Positions 22,880-32,136 are shown, counted from the first letter of the stretch. The stretch is DNA of 62,007 nt from Intestinibacillus massiliensis (GCF_900155735.1 NZ_LT707060.1:195768-257774), one strand, 5' to 3'. Notes: generated by a model not told the origin, from the letters alone. Numbers and translations are program-made.

Positions 22880-24552
22880 TACAGATTAAGAAGCAGCCCG
22901 CCGCCGTTTGGGACGAATACCAAGCAGGCGTACAGTTTAACGACAGCATTAACTTATATGAAGATGTAAAACAGAATGAAAACTTTTTTATCGGGCGTCA
23001 GTGGGAAGGTGTTAAGGCAAAGAACCTTATCAAGCCGCAGTTCAATATCCTAAAACGCGTCGTTAATTACTTTATTTCTATGGTGGTTTCCGACGATATC
23101 GCGGCAAATATCCGACCGTTTTTATCCGAGGACGGCGAGCAGGCCGCGATATTTACAAAAATCCTTTCGGCAGAGTTTGACCGCATTTTTGAAATGTGCA
23201 AGTTGCGGGATATCAACCGGTACACTTTGCGAAATGCGGCGGTGCATGGCGATGCATCCTTATACCTATACCACAACCCGGACGCGGAAAGCGGCCAAGA
23301 GGCCGAAGGGCGCGTTGACGTGGAGCTGATTGATACGACCGAGCTAATTCCGGCAAATATGCGGTCGGCAGACATTCAGAAGCAGCGGTATTTGCTGATT
23401 GTCGCCCGCCGCGAGGTGGATGAAGTGAAGGAGGAAGCAAAGGCGAACGGCGTGCCGGACGAGCAAATCGAACGTATACAGCCGGATATGGGCGGTGAAA
23501 CGCGCACCGAATGGGGACAGCAGGACACAAACCGTGTGACTGTGATTTTGAAGCTATGGAAAGAAAACGGCACAGTGCACGCGATGAAAACAACACAAGA
23601 TTGCGTGGTTATGCCGGAGCGTGATACGGAATATACGCTTTATCCGGTAGCCTATTTGCGGTGGGAGCCGATGCGAGACCAATTCCACGGTATGGGCGCA
23701 ATCGCTGGCGAAATACCAAACCAAATATTCATCAACAAAATGTTTGCCTACACAATGGCGAGTATTGAACGCAGTGCATTCCCGGTCACGGTTTACAACC
23801 GAAGGAAGTTGCCGAACGGCCTTTCACGTGACCCCACAGCCGCATATGGCGTAGACGGCACGCCAACAGAGGCACTTTTTGTACAGCAGGGCGGACAGGA
23901 GATTTCCGCACAAGTTGCACAATTTGTGGATAAGACCCTGGAATACACGCGCGACACGATGGGCGCGTCAGATGCGGCGCTCGGCAATATCAGGCCGGAC
24001 AACAATTCTGCGATTATCGCCGTACAAAAAGCCAGCGCCGCGCCGTTAGAACTGCAAAAAATGGCGTTCTATCAATTCGTTGAAGACTATGTGCGGATTA
24101 TCATGGACATTGTTTCAACGGATTACGGCGTACGTAAAGTCAGTTATACGGATGAAAACGGCGAGGAAGCCATACAGGATTTTGATTTTTCCCAGCTTAA
24201 GGGGATGCACCTAAAGGTTAACGTAGATATCGGCGCGGCCTCCATGTGGTCGGAGGTCACGCAAATGCAAACCATGGACAACCTGTTTGCACAAAAGATT
24301 ATCGACGATCCAATCGTATATTTGGAGAGCATCCCGGACGGCGTACTGTCTAATAGGGGCGCGTTAATCACACATCTGAAACAGCAGCGCGCCCAGCAAG
24401 AACAGATGATGCGGGCACAGCAGGCCGCACAGGCCGGGCAAGGCGGGGCGATAGACCCGGCGCGTGTGCTCGCACAGCTTTCCGACGAAGAACGGGCACA
24501 GCTTGAGGCAAACCCGGAGATAACAGCGCAAGTTTTCGGCACGGAAGAATAG
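22876..24552 (+). CDS. Portal protein (short-tailed phage type)
   Basis: 558-aa portal that would form the DNA channel at one capsid vertex. Recognised by position after terL and by family-like segments: NENFFIGRQWEGV, LIKPQFNILKRVVNYFISMV, YPVAYLRWEPMRDQFHGMGA, IPNQIFINKMFAYTMASIER, ASDAALGNIRPDNNSAIIAV and a Gln-rich C-terminal coil. The long form with DNSAI-like text resembles P22/podovirus-type portals of gut phages. It is followed by a structured gap and the scaffold gene. Confidence 0.85.
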   Translation: MIQIKKQPAAVWDEYQAGVQFNDSINLYEDVKQNENFFIGRQWEGVKAKNLIKPQFNILKRVVNYFISMVVSDDIAANIRPFLSEDGEQAAIFTKILSAEFDRIFEMCKLRDINRYTLRNAAVHGDASLYLYHNPDAESGQEAEGRVDVELIDTTELIPANMRSADIQKQRYLLIVARREVDEVKEEAKANGVPDEQIERIQPDMGGETRTEWGQQDTNRVTVILKLWKENGTVHAMKTTQDCVVMPERDTEYTLYPVAYLRWEPMRDQFHGMGAIAGEIPNQIFINKMFAYTMASIERSAFPVTVYNRRKLPNGLSRDPTAAYGVDGTPTEALFVQQGGQEISAQVAQFVDKTLEYTRDTMGASDAALGNIRPDNNSAIIAVQKASAAPLELQKMAFYQFVEDYVRIIMDIVSTDYGVRKVSYTDENGEEAIQDFDFSQLKGMHLKVNVDIGAASMWSEVTQMQTMDNLFAQKIIDDPIVYLESIPDGVLSNRGALITHLKQQRAQQEQMMRAQQAAQAGQGGAIDPARVLAQLSDEERAQLEANPEITAQVFGTEE

Positions 24553-24561
24553 TATGATCTT

Positions 24562-24660
24562 TCGGCGTTCCGGCAAGCGGGGGATAGCCGACCCTGCTTG
24601 AAACCTCCTATCCATACATTGCAGGCACGCCGCTTTGCGGCGCGCTTGCCGGAACGCCGA
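24562..24660. repeat. Perfect 18-bp inverted repeat enclosing a second hairpin, between portal and scaffold genes
   Basis: TCGGCGTTCCGGCAAGCG (24562-24579) and its exact complement (24643-24660) face each other across 63 bases. That loop itself holds CGCCGCTTTGCGGCG (about 24629-24643). No gene is seen inside. There is no T-run, so it is not a simple terminator; it could be an mRNA structure tuning scaffold/capsid expression, an RNA processing site or a small non-autonomous insert. Confidence 0.8.
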
Positions 24661-24685
24661 ACGGCAGAAAGTGAGGATAAAAGGC

Positions 24686-25576
24686 ATGAATACAAAAGGG
24701 AAGCATGGCGCGGAGCTGCGCCGCATGATCGGCATCCAATTCTTTGCGGAAGGTGCGGGCGACGATGGCACGGCCTTTGCGCCGGAGGATACCACCCCGC
24801 CGGATACCGGCGGGCAGGAGGGCGCGGAGCCCGGGCAGGGCGTAATCCCCGAAAACGACCTGGAAAGCATTTTCGGGGATGAGGAAGACTGGGCGGGCGC
24901 GGATGGCGTGCTGGAGGATGACGGGGAACCCAGCCCGCCCGAGGGCACGGCGCAAGAGGCCACCTATCCCGTGCAGATCGACGGCGAAACGGTACAGCTT
25001 ACGCCGTCGCAGATGGCGGAACGGCTGGCAACGGGCGTTGCCCCTAACCCGGAGCAGATCAACCAGATTGTTCAGCAACAGCTTTCACAGCACCCGGCAA
25101 TGCAGCTTGTTGAAAGTAAGGCGCGGGCGTCCGGCATGACGGTTGACCAGTATTTGCAGGCCATGCAGCAGCAAGAAAAGGTAGCAGAGGTGCAGCAGAT
25201 CATGCAGCAGACCGGGCTATCCAAAGAACTGGCGCAAGAACTGGCGGAAAGCCGTGCGTTCCGCGAGCGGATGCAGCAGCAAGAGCAGGAAGCCGCGAAA
25301 CAGCAGGAACAAAACCAGATGTACGCCGCATTCATTGAGAATTTCCCGGATATGCCCGCGAAGGATATACCGCAAGAGGTATGGCAGCAGGTAGAGCGCG
25401 GCATGGACTTAACCGCAGCCTATGCGCTGCACCGCGTAAAAGCGCTGGAAGCGGAAAACCAGACCTTAAGGCAAAACGCACATGTGCGGGGAAAAGCAAT
25501 CGGTTCCGCGACGGGGGTTGAGCAGTCAGGCGGGCGTGACCCGGTGATTGATGGCCTGAACGGGAAACTGTGGTAA
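24686..25576 (+). CDS. Scaffold (head assembly) protein
   Basis: 296-aa acidic, Gln-rich, mostly helical protein directly before the capsid gene, which is the position and composition of phage scaffolds. The N-terminal third is low-complexity acidic (EGAGDDGTAF, NDLESIFGDEEDWAG). A helical region rich in QQ follows (MQQQEKVAEVQQIMQQTGLS), and the C-terminus has GRDPVIDGLNGKLW. The ATG at 24686 has GTGAGGATAAAAGG. It would be removed or proteolysed during head maturation; no protease gene is seen. Confidence 0.75.
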   Translation: MNTKGKHGAELRRMIGIQFFAEGAGDDGTAFAPEDTTPPDTGGQEGAEPGQGVIPENDLESIFGDEEDWAGADGVLEDDGEPSPPEGTAQEATYPVQIDGETVQLTPSQMAERLATGVAPNPEQINQIVQQQLSQHPAMQLVESKARASGMTVDQYLQAMQQQEKVAEVQQIMQQTGLSKELAQELAESRAFRERMQQQEQEAAKQQEQNQMYAAFIENFPDMPAKDIPQEVWQQVERGMDLTAAYALHRVKALEAENQTLRQNAHVRGKAIGSATGVEQSGGRDPVIDGLNGKLW

Positions 25577-25610
25577 GAAGTTAATATTTTTAGAAAGAAG
25601 GGGCTTATAA

Positions 25611-26690
25611 ATGGCAACGATTAACCTTGCGGCAAAATATGCGTCGCAGATCGAAAACGTATTTGGGGCAAGCAGCTTTGTTAAACCGAACACAGATGAA
25701 CACATTGACTTTTCCGGCGCACAGGAGGTCAAGGTCTATACCTTGCAGACCAACAAGCCCACCACGTACAAGCGCAACGGCGGGAGCCGGTACGGCAACC
25801 TGGAGGAAATCGGGGAAACCGTGCAGAACCTCAGAATGTCACAGGATACGGCGTTTTGCGGTACGGTGGACAAGGGCAATGCAGCAGACCAGCCGATTAA
25901 AAACAAGGCTTCCGCCTGGATTCGTGAAGAAATCAGGCTCGAAATTACACCGATGGCCGACAAATACGCGCTGTCCCGTTTTATCAGGTTCGGCCATGTG
26001 GCAACCGTTACGGCGGAGCCGACTAAAACCAATATCCACGATGAACTTACAAAGTGCGTTGAGTATTTTGACGATCACCTTGTACCGGAATCCGACCGCG
26101 TGTTGTATGTGACCGCAAAGATGTACAGCTATATCCGGATGGCGCCGGAATTTCTCGGCGTTGATAAACTGGGGGAAGCCTCCCTGTCGCGCGGCACAGT
26201 GGGCGAGGTGCACGGGATGAAGGTGGTCAAAGTCCCTGCAAGTTACCTCCCGGCAAACTGCTACTTTGTGGCGACGAACAAGAAATCTGTAATTTTCCCA
26301 TACAAAATCAACGAAACAAAGGTACATACCGACCCGGTTGGCGTATCCGGTGCGGTGGTGGAAGGCCGCCAATATTACGACGCCTTTGTTATGGCGGCAA
26401 AGTGCGACGGCGTGTATGCGCTGGTTAAGGCTTCCGAAAAGCTGGCCGCGCCGACGCTGGAATGTGCGACGCCCGGTACGACGCCGGTTACGGTAAAGTG
26501 CAGCGGCGCAAACGAAATCAGATATACAACGGACGGAAGCGACCCGCGTTTTTCCGATTCTGCGAAGCTGACAAGCGGGAGCGTGGGGACGACGGGATGG
26601 CAGGCTGGTGATACGGTGTTCCGTGCGGTCGGCTTTGCTGACGGCAAATTCACTTCCGACGTAGCAGAACAGACCTTTACCAAGGCGTAA
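25611..26690 (+). CDS. Major capsid protein with C-terminal Ig-like (CHB_HEX-type) domain
   Basis: 359-aa coat protein. It starts ATINLAAKYASQIENVFGAS and carries DEHIDFSGAQEVKVYTLQTN and EEIRLEITPMADKYALSRF, matching a capsid group common in gut podoviruses. From about residue 280 there is a separate domain with the chitobiase/hexosaminidase C-terminal pattern (NEIRYTTDGSDPRFSDSAKL, then FRAVGFADGKFTSDVAEQTF). Such Ig-like domains sit on the outside of capsids and can bind glycans or mucus. Strong AGAAAGAAGGGG site. High confidence in capsid from position and composition. Confidence 0.82.
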   Translation: MATINLAAKYASQIENVFGASSFVKPNTDEHIDFSGAQEVKVYTLQTNKPTTYKRNGGSRYGNLEEIGETVQNLRMSQDTAFCGTVDKGNAADQPIKNKASAWIREEIRLEITPMADKYALSRFIRFGHVATVTAEPTKTNIHDELTKCVEYFDDHLVPESDRVLYVTAKMYSYIRMAPEFLGVDKLGEASLSRGTVGEVHGMKVVKVPASYLPANCYFVATNKKSVIFPYKINETKVHTDPVGVSGAVVEGRQYYDAFVMAAKCDGVYALVKASEKLAAPTLECATPGTTPVTVKCSGANEIRYTTDGSDPRFSDSAKLTSGSVGTTGWQAGDTVFRAVGFADGKFTSDVAEQTFTKA

Positions 26691-26745
26691 CGGCTGGCGG
26701 GGCGGCTATCACGCCGCCCCGCTGATTTTATAGGAGGGGATTTAT

Positions 26746-27141
26746 ATGGATGGAACAGCAAAGGGGAACACGGCAAACGATATTTACATGACCGCGCTTT
26801 CCATGATGTACGAGAACACCAAGAACACCAAGGATTACGACCCGTACTTATTCCATGTCCTTAATATGCTGCTCGCGGAAAACTTTGACCTCAACAACAC
26901 TTACTGCCAGGCATACGGCAAGGAGCCGTTGGAAGCTATCCCGTATATCACCAGCAAGCAGGACGTGATTCCATACGAGCCGGTATTTTGGCGCATGATT
27001 TTGCCGTTTGGGCTTGCAGCACACTTCTTTATGGATGATTCCATGAGCAAGCACGCTGATTTTTTCGCGCAGTACAACAATGCGCGGGTAGACGCTGAAC
27101 GCGCGGTGATCACATCGTACTATGTCGGGGAGGATGGCTGA
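26746..27141 (+). CDS. Probable head-tail connector (adaptor) protein
   Basis: 131-aa protein right after the capsid gene. NDIYMTALSMMYENTKNTKD, then DYDPYLFHVLNMLLAENF and PFGLAAHFFMDDSMSKHADF; helical, small, and soluble. Position and size suit a head-completion/adaptor protein (P22 gp4-like), but sequence support is weak. It is followed three bases later by the tail hub gene. Strong TAGGAGGGG site. Confidence 0.55.
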   Translation: MDGTAKGNTANDIYMTALSMMYENTKNTKDYDPYLFHVLNMLLAENFDLNNTYCQAYGKEPLEAIPYITSKQDVIPYEPVFWRMILPFGLAAHFFMDDSMSKHADFFAQYNNARVDAERAVITSYYVGEDG

Positions 27142-27144
27142 CGC

Positions 27145-28977
27145 ATGGGTAAAAAAATGACCATGCCGACCTATGCGGACGACCCGATATATACATGGTC
27201 TTGCGAGGCGCTCAACGGCGGGTTGAACCTGGAAGACCTGGAATTTAAACTGAAAGACCATCAATCCCCGGATGTGCTGAATATGTGGTATAGGAACCGG
27301 ACGCTTTGCAAGCGGTTCGGACAGGACTGGTTTACGGAAGATATCGGTGCGGCGGTGCTGGCCGTGTATCACAAGCCATACAAGGGCGAATTTGTATTGC
27401 ACGCAGGCACAAAGATGCTGACCGTCAGCCGGGACGGGAAAACCGTAACGGAACGCAAAACAGGACTGACGGAGCAAGGGGGAAGCTTCCTCTTATTCGG
27501 CGGCAAGCTGTGGTATAGGAACGGCGCGGAGTACCTTGTATTTGACGGCGAGACCTGCAAAGACGTAGTGCCGACAATCCCAAATGTCGTAATTAACCGC
27601 ACGCCGGACGGCAGCAAAGGCGACTTGACAGACGGTTATAACCTGCTCGGCGCTGGATTTTCCAACACCTTCAACGGTGATGGCACTGCCACGGCCTACA
27701 CACTGACCGAAAAGGGGCTGGATGCAACGGCGGTGAAGGCGACGGTAGGGACTACGGAAATCACGGAGGGCAGCGGCTTAACGGTGAACCGGACAAACGG
27801 CGTGGTTACATTTTCCACAGCCCCGGCAAAGGGGCAAAACAATGTGGTGATAACGGCCTATAAATCCTCTAAGGAGGAACGGGAGAAGGTCATAAAGTGC
27901 CGTTATGCGGCGACATATGGCGGGCAGAACAATAGCCGCGTTGTGATCGGCGGCAACGGTTCCAGCACGTTCTATATTTCAGAAGTCCTTGACCCTGCAT
28001 ATTTCCCGGCGGACAGCGATTTTACCGTTTCCAATAATAGCAGCGACATATACGGGTTTGGGGAGCAATATGACATTCTCTGCGTATTCCTAGAACGTTC
28101 TATTTACGGCCTGTCCTACAGCTTTGCAGACAGCGAGGGGCGTTTTTCGACCGTCTGCATTAACCCGGACGTTGGGTGCGATATGCCGGGGACAATCCAG
28201 CTTATCGAAAACCGGCTTGTATGGTGCAACACCTACGGCGGAGCATATACGCTGGTTTCCACCCAGATTGAAAACGAGCGCAATGTACAGCCGATCAGCC
28301 GCAACATACGCGGGAATGCATTGCGCCCAGGGCTGTTGCAGGAAGACGGGCTTAAATCCGCGTTTTCATGTGACTTTGAAAACCGGTACTGGCTGTGCGT
28401 GAATGGGCGCGCGTATGTGTGGGATTACGGGGTAAGCCCGTATGCCTACAGCGGAGAAACAGACGCGGACGCCGCGCGCTTATCCTGGTGGCGGTTTGAC
28501 AATATCCACGGCGTGGGGTTCTGCGAGGATGACGGCACGCTGTACATCGTGCGAGATAACCGTATGGTGCGCTTTCAAAATGATTTTGAGGATTTCGGCG
28601 GCGCAATCATGTGCCGGTATCAAATGCCATTACGTGATTTTGGGCTACAAAACTATCTTAAAACCGTAATGGAATGTTGGATTACAGCGCGGGCAGACAC
28701 GGCAAGCCGCATCCGTATTAAGTATATAACCGAGAACGAGCCAAACGGGGAGTACGACACGGAAGATATCCGGGTGCCTGCAAAAATGTGGGGTGGGTTC
28801 TTATGGAATACATTCCTATGGACGGTTATTAATTTTGCAAAGTCATTCCGAAGGAAGCCGAATAAAAAGAAGGTGTTCCTTTTCGGGTTGCTACTCGAGA
28901 ACAACGAAAAGAGCCGCGATATGAGCATATCGGCAATTACTTTGACGTGGCGCGGCGCAAAAAAGGTTAAATCATAG
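27145..28977 (+). CDS. Tail hub / nozzle-type protein of a short-tailed phage
   Basis: 610-aa beta-rich protein with repeated bladelike segments (FVLHAGTKMLTVSRDGKTVT, GGSFLLFGGKLWYRNGAEYL, IYGFGEQYDILCVFLERSIYG, GTIQLIENRLVWCNTYGG, DDGTLYIVRDNRMVRFQND), resembling a beta-propeller as in podovirus nozzle proteins (P22 gp10 / T7 gp12 type). A small Ig-like insert is at about residues 180-245. Position after the adaptor supports the call. No tape-measure gene follows, consistent with a short tail. Confidence 0.65.
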   Translation: MGKKMTMPTYADDPIYTWSCEALNGGLNLEDLEFKLKDHQSPDVLNMWYRNRTLCKRFGQDWFTEDIGAAVLAVYHKPYKGEFVLHAGTKMLTVSRDGKTVTERKTGLTEQGGSFLLFGGKLWYRNGAEYLVFDGETCKDVVPTIPNVVINRTPDGSKGDLTDGYNLLGAGFSNTFNGDGTATAYTLTEKGLDATAVKATVGTTEITEGSGLTVNRTNGVVTFSTAPAKGQNNVVITAYKSSKEEREKVIKCRYAATYGGQNNSRVVIGGNGSSTFYISEVLDPAYFPADSDFTVSNNSSDIYGFGEQYDILCVFLERSIYGLSYSFADSEGRFSTVCINPDVGCDMPGTIQLIENRLVWCNTYGGAYTLVSTQIENERNVQPISRNIRGNALRPGLLQEDGLKSAFSCDFENRYWLCVNGRAYVWDYGVSPYAYSGETDADAARLSWWRFDNIHGVGFCEDDGTLYIVRDNRMVRFQNDFEDFGGAIMCRYQMPLRDFGLQNYLKTVMECWITARADTASRIRIKYITENEPNGEYDTEDIRVPAKMWGGFLWNTFLWTVINFAKSFRRKPNKKKVFLFGLLLENNEKSRDMSISAITLTWRGAKKVKS

Positions 28978-28988
28978 GAGGTGCACCC

Positions 28989-29957
28989 ATGGCGCTTGAA
29001 AGGATGGCGTTCAACCCGGAACAGGGGTTTGCAGACGCCGCCGCATACCCAGACCCAACAAATGAGGAAGAAGTACGGGAACAGCTTATGCGCCCGCAGA
29101 TGCAATTGCGGGACTATATCAATACGGTTTTACTGACTGCGCTGGAAAGCGCCGCCGGCGCGGCCAACATCGGCGGGGCGGCGGTCGGGAAGCTTCCGGC
29201 GGGGAATATGCAGGGGCTATTGCAAGCGCTCTACGACTGGTTCACGGAGGCGGGCGGCGCGGGGCGCGTGGGCGTGAAGGCGGTCAAGGATGTGCAAGGC
29301 GACACGGTACAAACGGCGCTGGAAGGGGTGCAGGCGAACCTCGTCGCATACCGGCAGCAGCTCCAGGGGAGCCAGGGCGCGCGAGCGATAGGCGTAAGCC
29401 AATACCCAGGCATACCGGAAGGGACGTTGCAGGCGGTGCTTGAAAGCCTTGCGGGGCAGATCAGGGATGTAAACGCAGGCATTATCCCTGATTTCGGGGT
29501 AACATGGGCAAAGCTTGCGCAGGACGTGGCGGATATGATAGAGGCCGTGTCCGCGTCGCAAACATCGGGCGAACTGGATGATTACCGGATGGAAACGGGG
29601 ACGTTCCAGAATGCCGGGGCAGGCTGGAACACGTTCCGGTTTCGGGAAGCTTTTGATGAAGCGCCCCGAGTAACGGTGACGGCATACGATTTTGCGGGCT
29701 TCGTGATGGTAAAGGGCGTGACGGCGGAAGGGTTCCTGTACTGCCTGCGCATCCCAGGCTGGTCAGGCGGAACGCCGGGCAGCGTGAGCAGTGAAAAGGT
29801 GTTTGTGGGCGCGGCGACGGGGACAAGCCCGGCGCATAACGAAAAGACAGTAGTGACAGCGGTAAATCTCCCGACGATGCAGACGGCAACGACGGCGACG
29901 ACATCGGCGGCGGTGGAAATCGGGTATATCGCGGTAGAGTATGGAGGGGATATATAA
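28989..29957 (+). CDS. Tail fibre/spike-associated protein
   Basis: 322-aa protein with an N-terminal helix region (MALERMAFNPEQGFADAAAY, then PTNEEEVREQLMRPQMQLRD) typical of fibre base-attachment parts. Repeats about one third in (VKAVKDVQGDTVQTALEGVQ) and a C-terminal beta domain (YRMETGTFQNAGAGWNTFRF, ending VEIGYIAVEYGGDI) follow. It overlaps structurally with the fibre gene downstream, which starts on the next base. Probably the proximal fibre; receptor unknown. Confidence 0.65.
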   Translation: MALERMAFNPEQGFADAAAYPDPTNEEEVREQLMRPQMQLRDYINTVLLTALESAAGAANIGGAAVGKLPAGNMQGLLQALYDWFTEAGGAGRVGVKAVKDVQGDTVQTALEGVQANLVAYRQQLQGSQGARAIGVSQYPGIPEGTLQAVLESLAGQIRDVNAGIIPDFGVTWAKLAQDVADMIEAVSASQTSGELDDYRMETGTFQNAGAGWNTFRFREAFDEAPRVTVTAYDFAGFVMVKGVTAEGFLYCLRIPGWSGGTPGSVSSEKVFVGAATGTSPAHNEKTVVTAVNLPTMQTATTATTSAAVEIGYIAVEYGGDI

Positions 29958-31703
29958 ATGCTCGGGAAACAGCAGCAGGATTTTTCGTACTATTCCCACG
30001 AATTCAAGGACAATTACCGGAAAGGGGTGTTCCGTCTACGGGCGATCTTGGGGAGCCGGACGCAGGCGGAGCAGTTTTGCGGGAACGCCGGAGGGGTAAG
30101 CGTGATACTTGCGCACCCGGCAGGGCATCCCGACCGGAACAGCGGGGAATTATACAGCATCTTGACAGGCAGCCCATATTGTGACGCGGCGGTGCAAACC
30201 TTTATGCTGGCGCTATACCCGGCGTGCGCGGATGATAACGCATTGTATGGGGATAGGGAACGGGCGGAAGCGATCTATGCAGACCCTATTATGTCCCGCG
30301 CCGTAGGCGCAGGCCGCGTAAGCGCGGGCAAATGGATTGCGACTTTGGCCAGCCAAAATTGCAATTCATTTGAGGACATAAACGCGGTGGCCGCCTCGTC
30401 CACTGCTATGGGCGCGGTGGCCGCCTCGTCCACTGCTATGGGCGCGGTGGCCGCCTCGTCCACTGCTATGGGCGCGGTGGCCGCCTCGTCCACTGCTATG
30501 GGCGCGGTGGCCGCCTCGTCCACTGCTATGGGCGCGGTGGCCGCAAGTTGGGTTGCGATTGCAGCAATCCATAAATCAGCAATGGCCTATAAAATGGTTG
30601 CAGAAAATGAATCCGCGTGGGCGGCGTTTATCGCCGCAGACGGGATTGCCGTAGGCAAGGCCGTCGTAAGTCTGGCGGGTTTAGACCCGACAGACTACGC
30701 GGATTTGCAAGCAGTCTGTGCGAGCGAGCTCGCATTGCAAGCAGTCTGTGCGAGCGAGCTCGCATTGCAAGCAGTCTGTGCGAGCGAGCTCGCATTGCAA
30801 GCAGTCTGTGCGAGCGAGCTCGCATTGCAAGCAGTCTGTGCGAGCGAGCTCGCATTGCAAGCAGTCTGTGCGAGTTCTCTTGCGGTTGCAGCGGTTTGGG
30901 GGAATACCCTTTCAAAAGATAAGTTCCTCAAGGACAGCAGGCTAAAGGCGAAGCTGACAGGCGTAACGGGCGACGTGGGCATGCTGGCGTGTGCGAAGTT
31001 GAGCGGTTTGGACATTGCGAAATATGCGGACGGGAAAGCGGTTGTAGCAGATTACAGCGCAATTGTGGCAATCTTTAATACACCGGTTGCACGTGAGGCA
31101 TTGAGTGCAACGACAGCAGCAGCCGCGGTAATGGCCGCGGCAGGCGGGGTTGCCATTGGCAAAGCCGCCGTCAAATTGGCAGGTCTCAATCCTGACAATT
31201 TTGCTGATGTCGCGGCCGTTGCGGCGAGCAGCACGGCCATGCAGGCCGTTGCGGCGAGTGGGGTAGCGCTGAACGCGGTTTTGAAAAATGATACTGCGCG
31301 GACAAAGCTTGCGGGTTCGTCGTACCTTAACGCCCAGTTTGACAAGATGCTTTCCACTGTTAACAACACAACGTATTTTTCTAAGTCCTTTTCTTATATT
31401 GATAGCGGTGCAAAGCGCGCGATTGCGAACGGTACGACGGATTCCACGCCCACGCCGAACCAGTCTGTTTTTCTCTGCAAAAAGATCGGTGCGTGGTCAA
31501 ATGGAACAAATGTTACCGGTACAGCCAACCACCTGCAAACCGGAACGGCTGCTGGCAGTGCTACGACATCCGTCGGCGGCGGTAAGGATACGGACGACTA
31601 TACCACAGGCGGCGTGCAGGCAAAGTGCGTATGCATTGGCGGCGGTAAATTTACCGAGACCGGCGACGCCTATTGCAACGGCATCTTTGCCTATGCCATT
31701 TGA
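29958..31703 (+). CDS. Tail fibre / receptor-binding protein with tandem 10-residue repeats
   Basis: 581-aa protein. It contains five exact copies of a 10-residue AVAASSTAMG unit (about residues 143-192), and later five exact copies of an LQAVCASELA unit (about 250-299). Degenerate copies follow elsewhere (AVAASSTAMQAVAASGVALN). The C-terminal domain (TYFSKSFSYIDSGAKRAIAN, TTSVGGGKDTDDYTTGGVQA) is beta-rich and likely the receptor-contacting head. Exact DNA repetition (30-bp units) suggests length variation by slippage. The position at the end of the tail genes supports adhesion. The receptor cannot be inferred. Confidence 0.7.
   Translation: MLGKQQQDFSYYSHEFKDNYRKGVFRLRAILGSRTQAEQFCGNAGGVSVILAHPAGHPDRNSGELYSILTGSPYCDAAVQTFMLALYPACADDNALYGDRERAEAIYADPIMSRAVGAGRVSAGKWIATLASQNCNSFEDINAVAASSTAMGAVAASSTAMGAVAASSTAMGAVAASSTAMGAVAASSTAMGAVAASWVAIAAIHKSAMAYKMVAENESAWAAFIAADGIAVGKAVVSLAGLDPTDYADLQAVCASELALQAVCASELALQAVCASELALQAVCASELALQAVCASELALQAVCASSLAVAAVWGNTLSKDKFLKDSRLKAKLTGVTGDVGMLACAKLSGLDIAKYADGKAVVADYSAIVAIFNTPVAREALSATTAAAAVMAAAGGVAIGKAAVKLAGLNPDNFADVAAVAASSTAMQAVAASGVALNAVLKNDTARTKLAGSSYLNAQFDKMLSTVNNTTYFSKSFSYIDSGAKRAIANGTTDSTPTPNQSVFLCKKIGAWSNGTNVTGTANHLQTGTAAGSATTSVGGGKDTDDYTTGGVQAKCVCIGGGKFTETGDAYCNGIFAYAI
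30384..30544 (+). repeat. Five perfect 30-bp tandem repeats in the tail-fibre gene (tract 1)
   Basis: The unit starts GCGGTGGCCGCCTCGTCCAC and is repeated five times without change (30384-30533), plus 11 bases of a sixth. The length is a multiple of three, so copy-number change keeps the frame; all six frames stay open, which creates spurious reading frames. Confidence 0.95.
30705..30874 (+). repeat. Five perfect 30-bp tandem repeats in the tail-fibre gene (tract 2)
   Basis: The unit starts TTGCAAGCAGTCTGTGCGAG and is repeated five times identically (30705-30854), plus 20 bases of a sixth. It is a different sequence from tract 1 but has the same period and encodes the same kind of 10-residue unit. 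Confidence 0.95.
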
Positions 31704-31717
31704 GAAAGGGGAGCCAG

Positions 31718-32089
31718 ATGAAAGCGAATGGAATTACTTGCACGGACTATGCGGCGCAGGACGGCAAGCTGTTGCTTGTCCTGTGTGACACGGAATTAGA
31801 CACGGTTTTAGGGATGGATACGGCGGTTATTAAGATTACGACCGACGCGGGCGATGTGGCGGAGGTATTCCCCGGCTATCAGGCGGTGGAAAGCGTGCAA
31901 TACGTGACAGCCACAAAAGCATATAAAGCCGTGTTGACGCGCGACGCTAACAACGCAATGAACGAAATTGCCGACCGGCTGGCGAAGGAAAGCAAAATAC
32001 TTTTCGCACAGGTCAAGGCGACCGCCGACCGGCTGGATTTTATCGAAGACTGTATCGCAGAAATGGCCGTACAAGTTTATCCCGAATGA
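31718..32089 (+). CDS. Phage protein after the fibre gene (123 aa)
   Basis: Starts MKANGITCTDYAAQDGKLLL, has an Asp-rich beta segment (DTAVIKITTDAGDVAEVFPG) and a helical C-terminus (NNAMNEIADRLAKESKILFA). Fibre-adjacent small proteins of this type may be chaperones or baseplate-associated pieces; no clear family. The ATG at 31718 follows GAAAGGGGAGC. It overlaps the next frame by four bases. Confidence 0.5.
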   Translation: MKANGITCTDYAAQDGKLLLVLCDTELDTVLGMDTAVIKITTDAGDVAEVFPGYQAVESVQYVTATKAYKAVLTRDANNAMNEIADRLAKESKILFAQVKATADRLDFIEDCIAEMAVQVYPE

Positions 32090-32136
32090 ATACCGTTATA
32101 AAACGGGTTCAAATTTATATTGAAAGGATGTTATTT

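Noticed and set aside
30384-30874. Regular repeats that might look like a CRISPR array
   Set aside because: Units are contiguous without spacers and lie in frame within a tail-fibre gene; no cas genes.
30275-30945. Several long repetitive reading frames on both strands (for example MDEAATAPIAV repeats)
   Set aside because: They arise because 30-bp repeats keep all six frames open; only the plus-strand fibre frame continues into non-repeat coding sequence.
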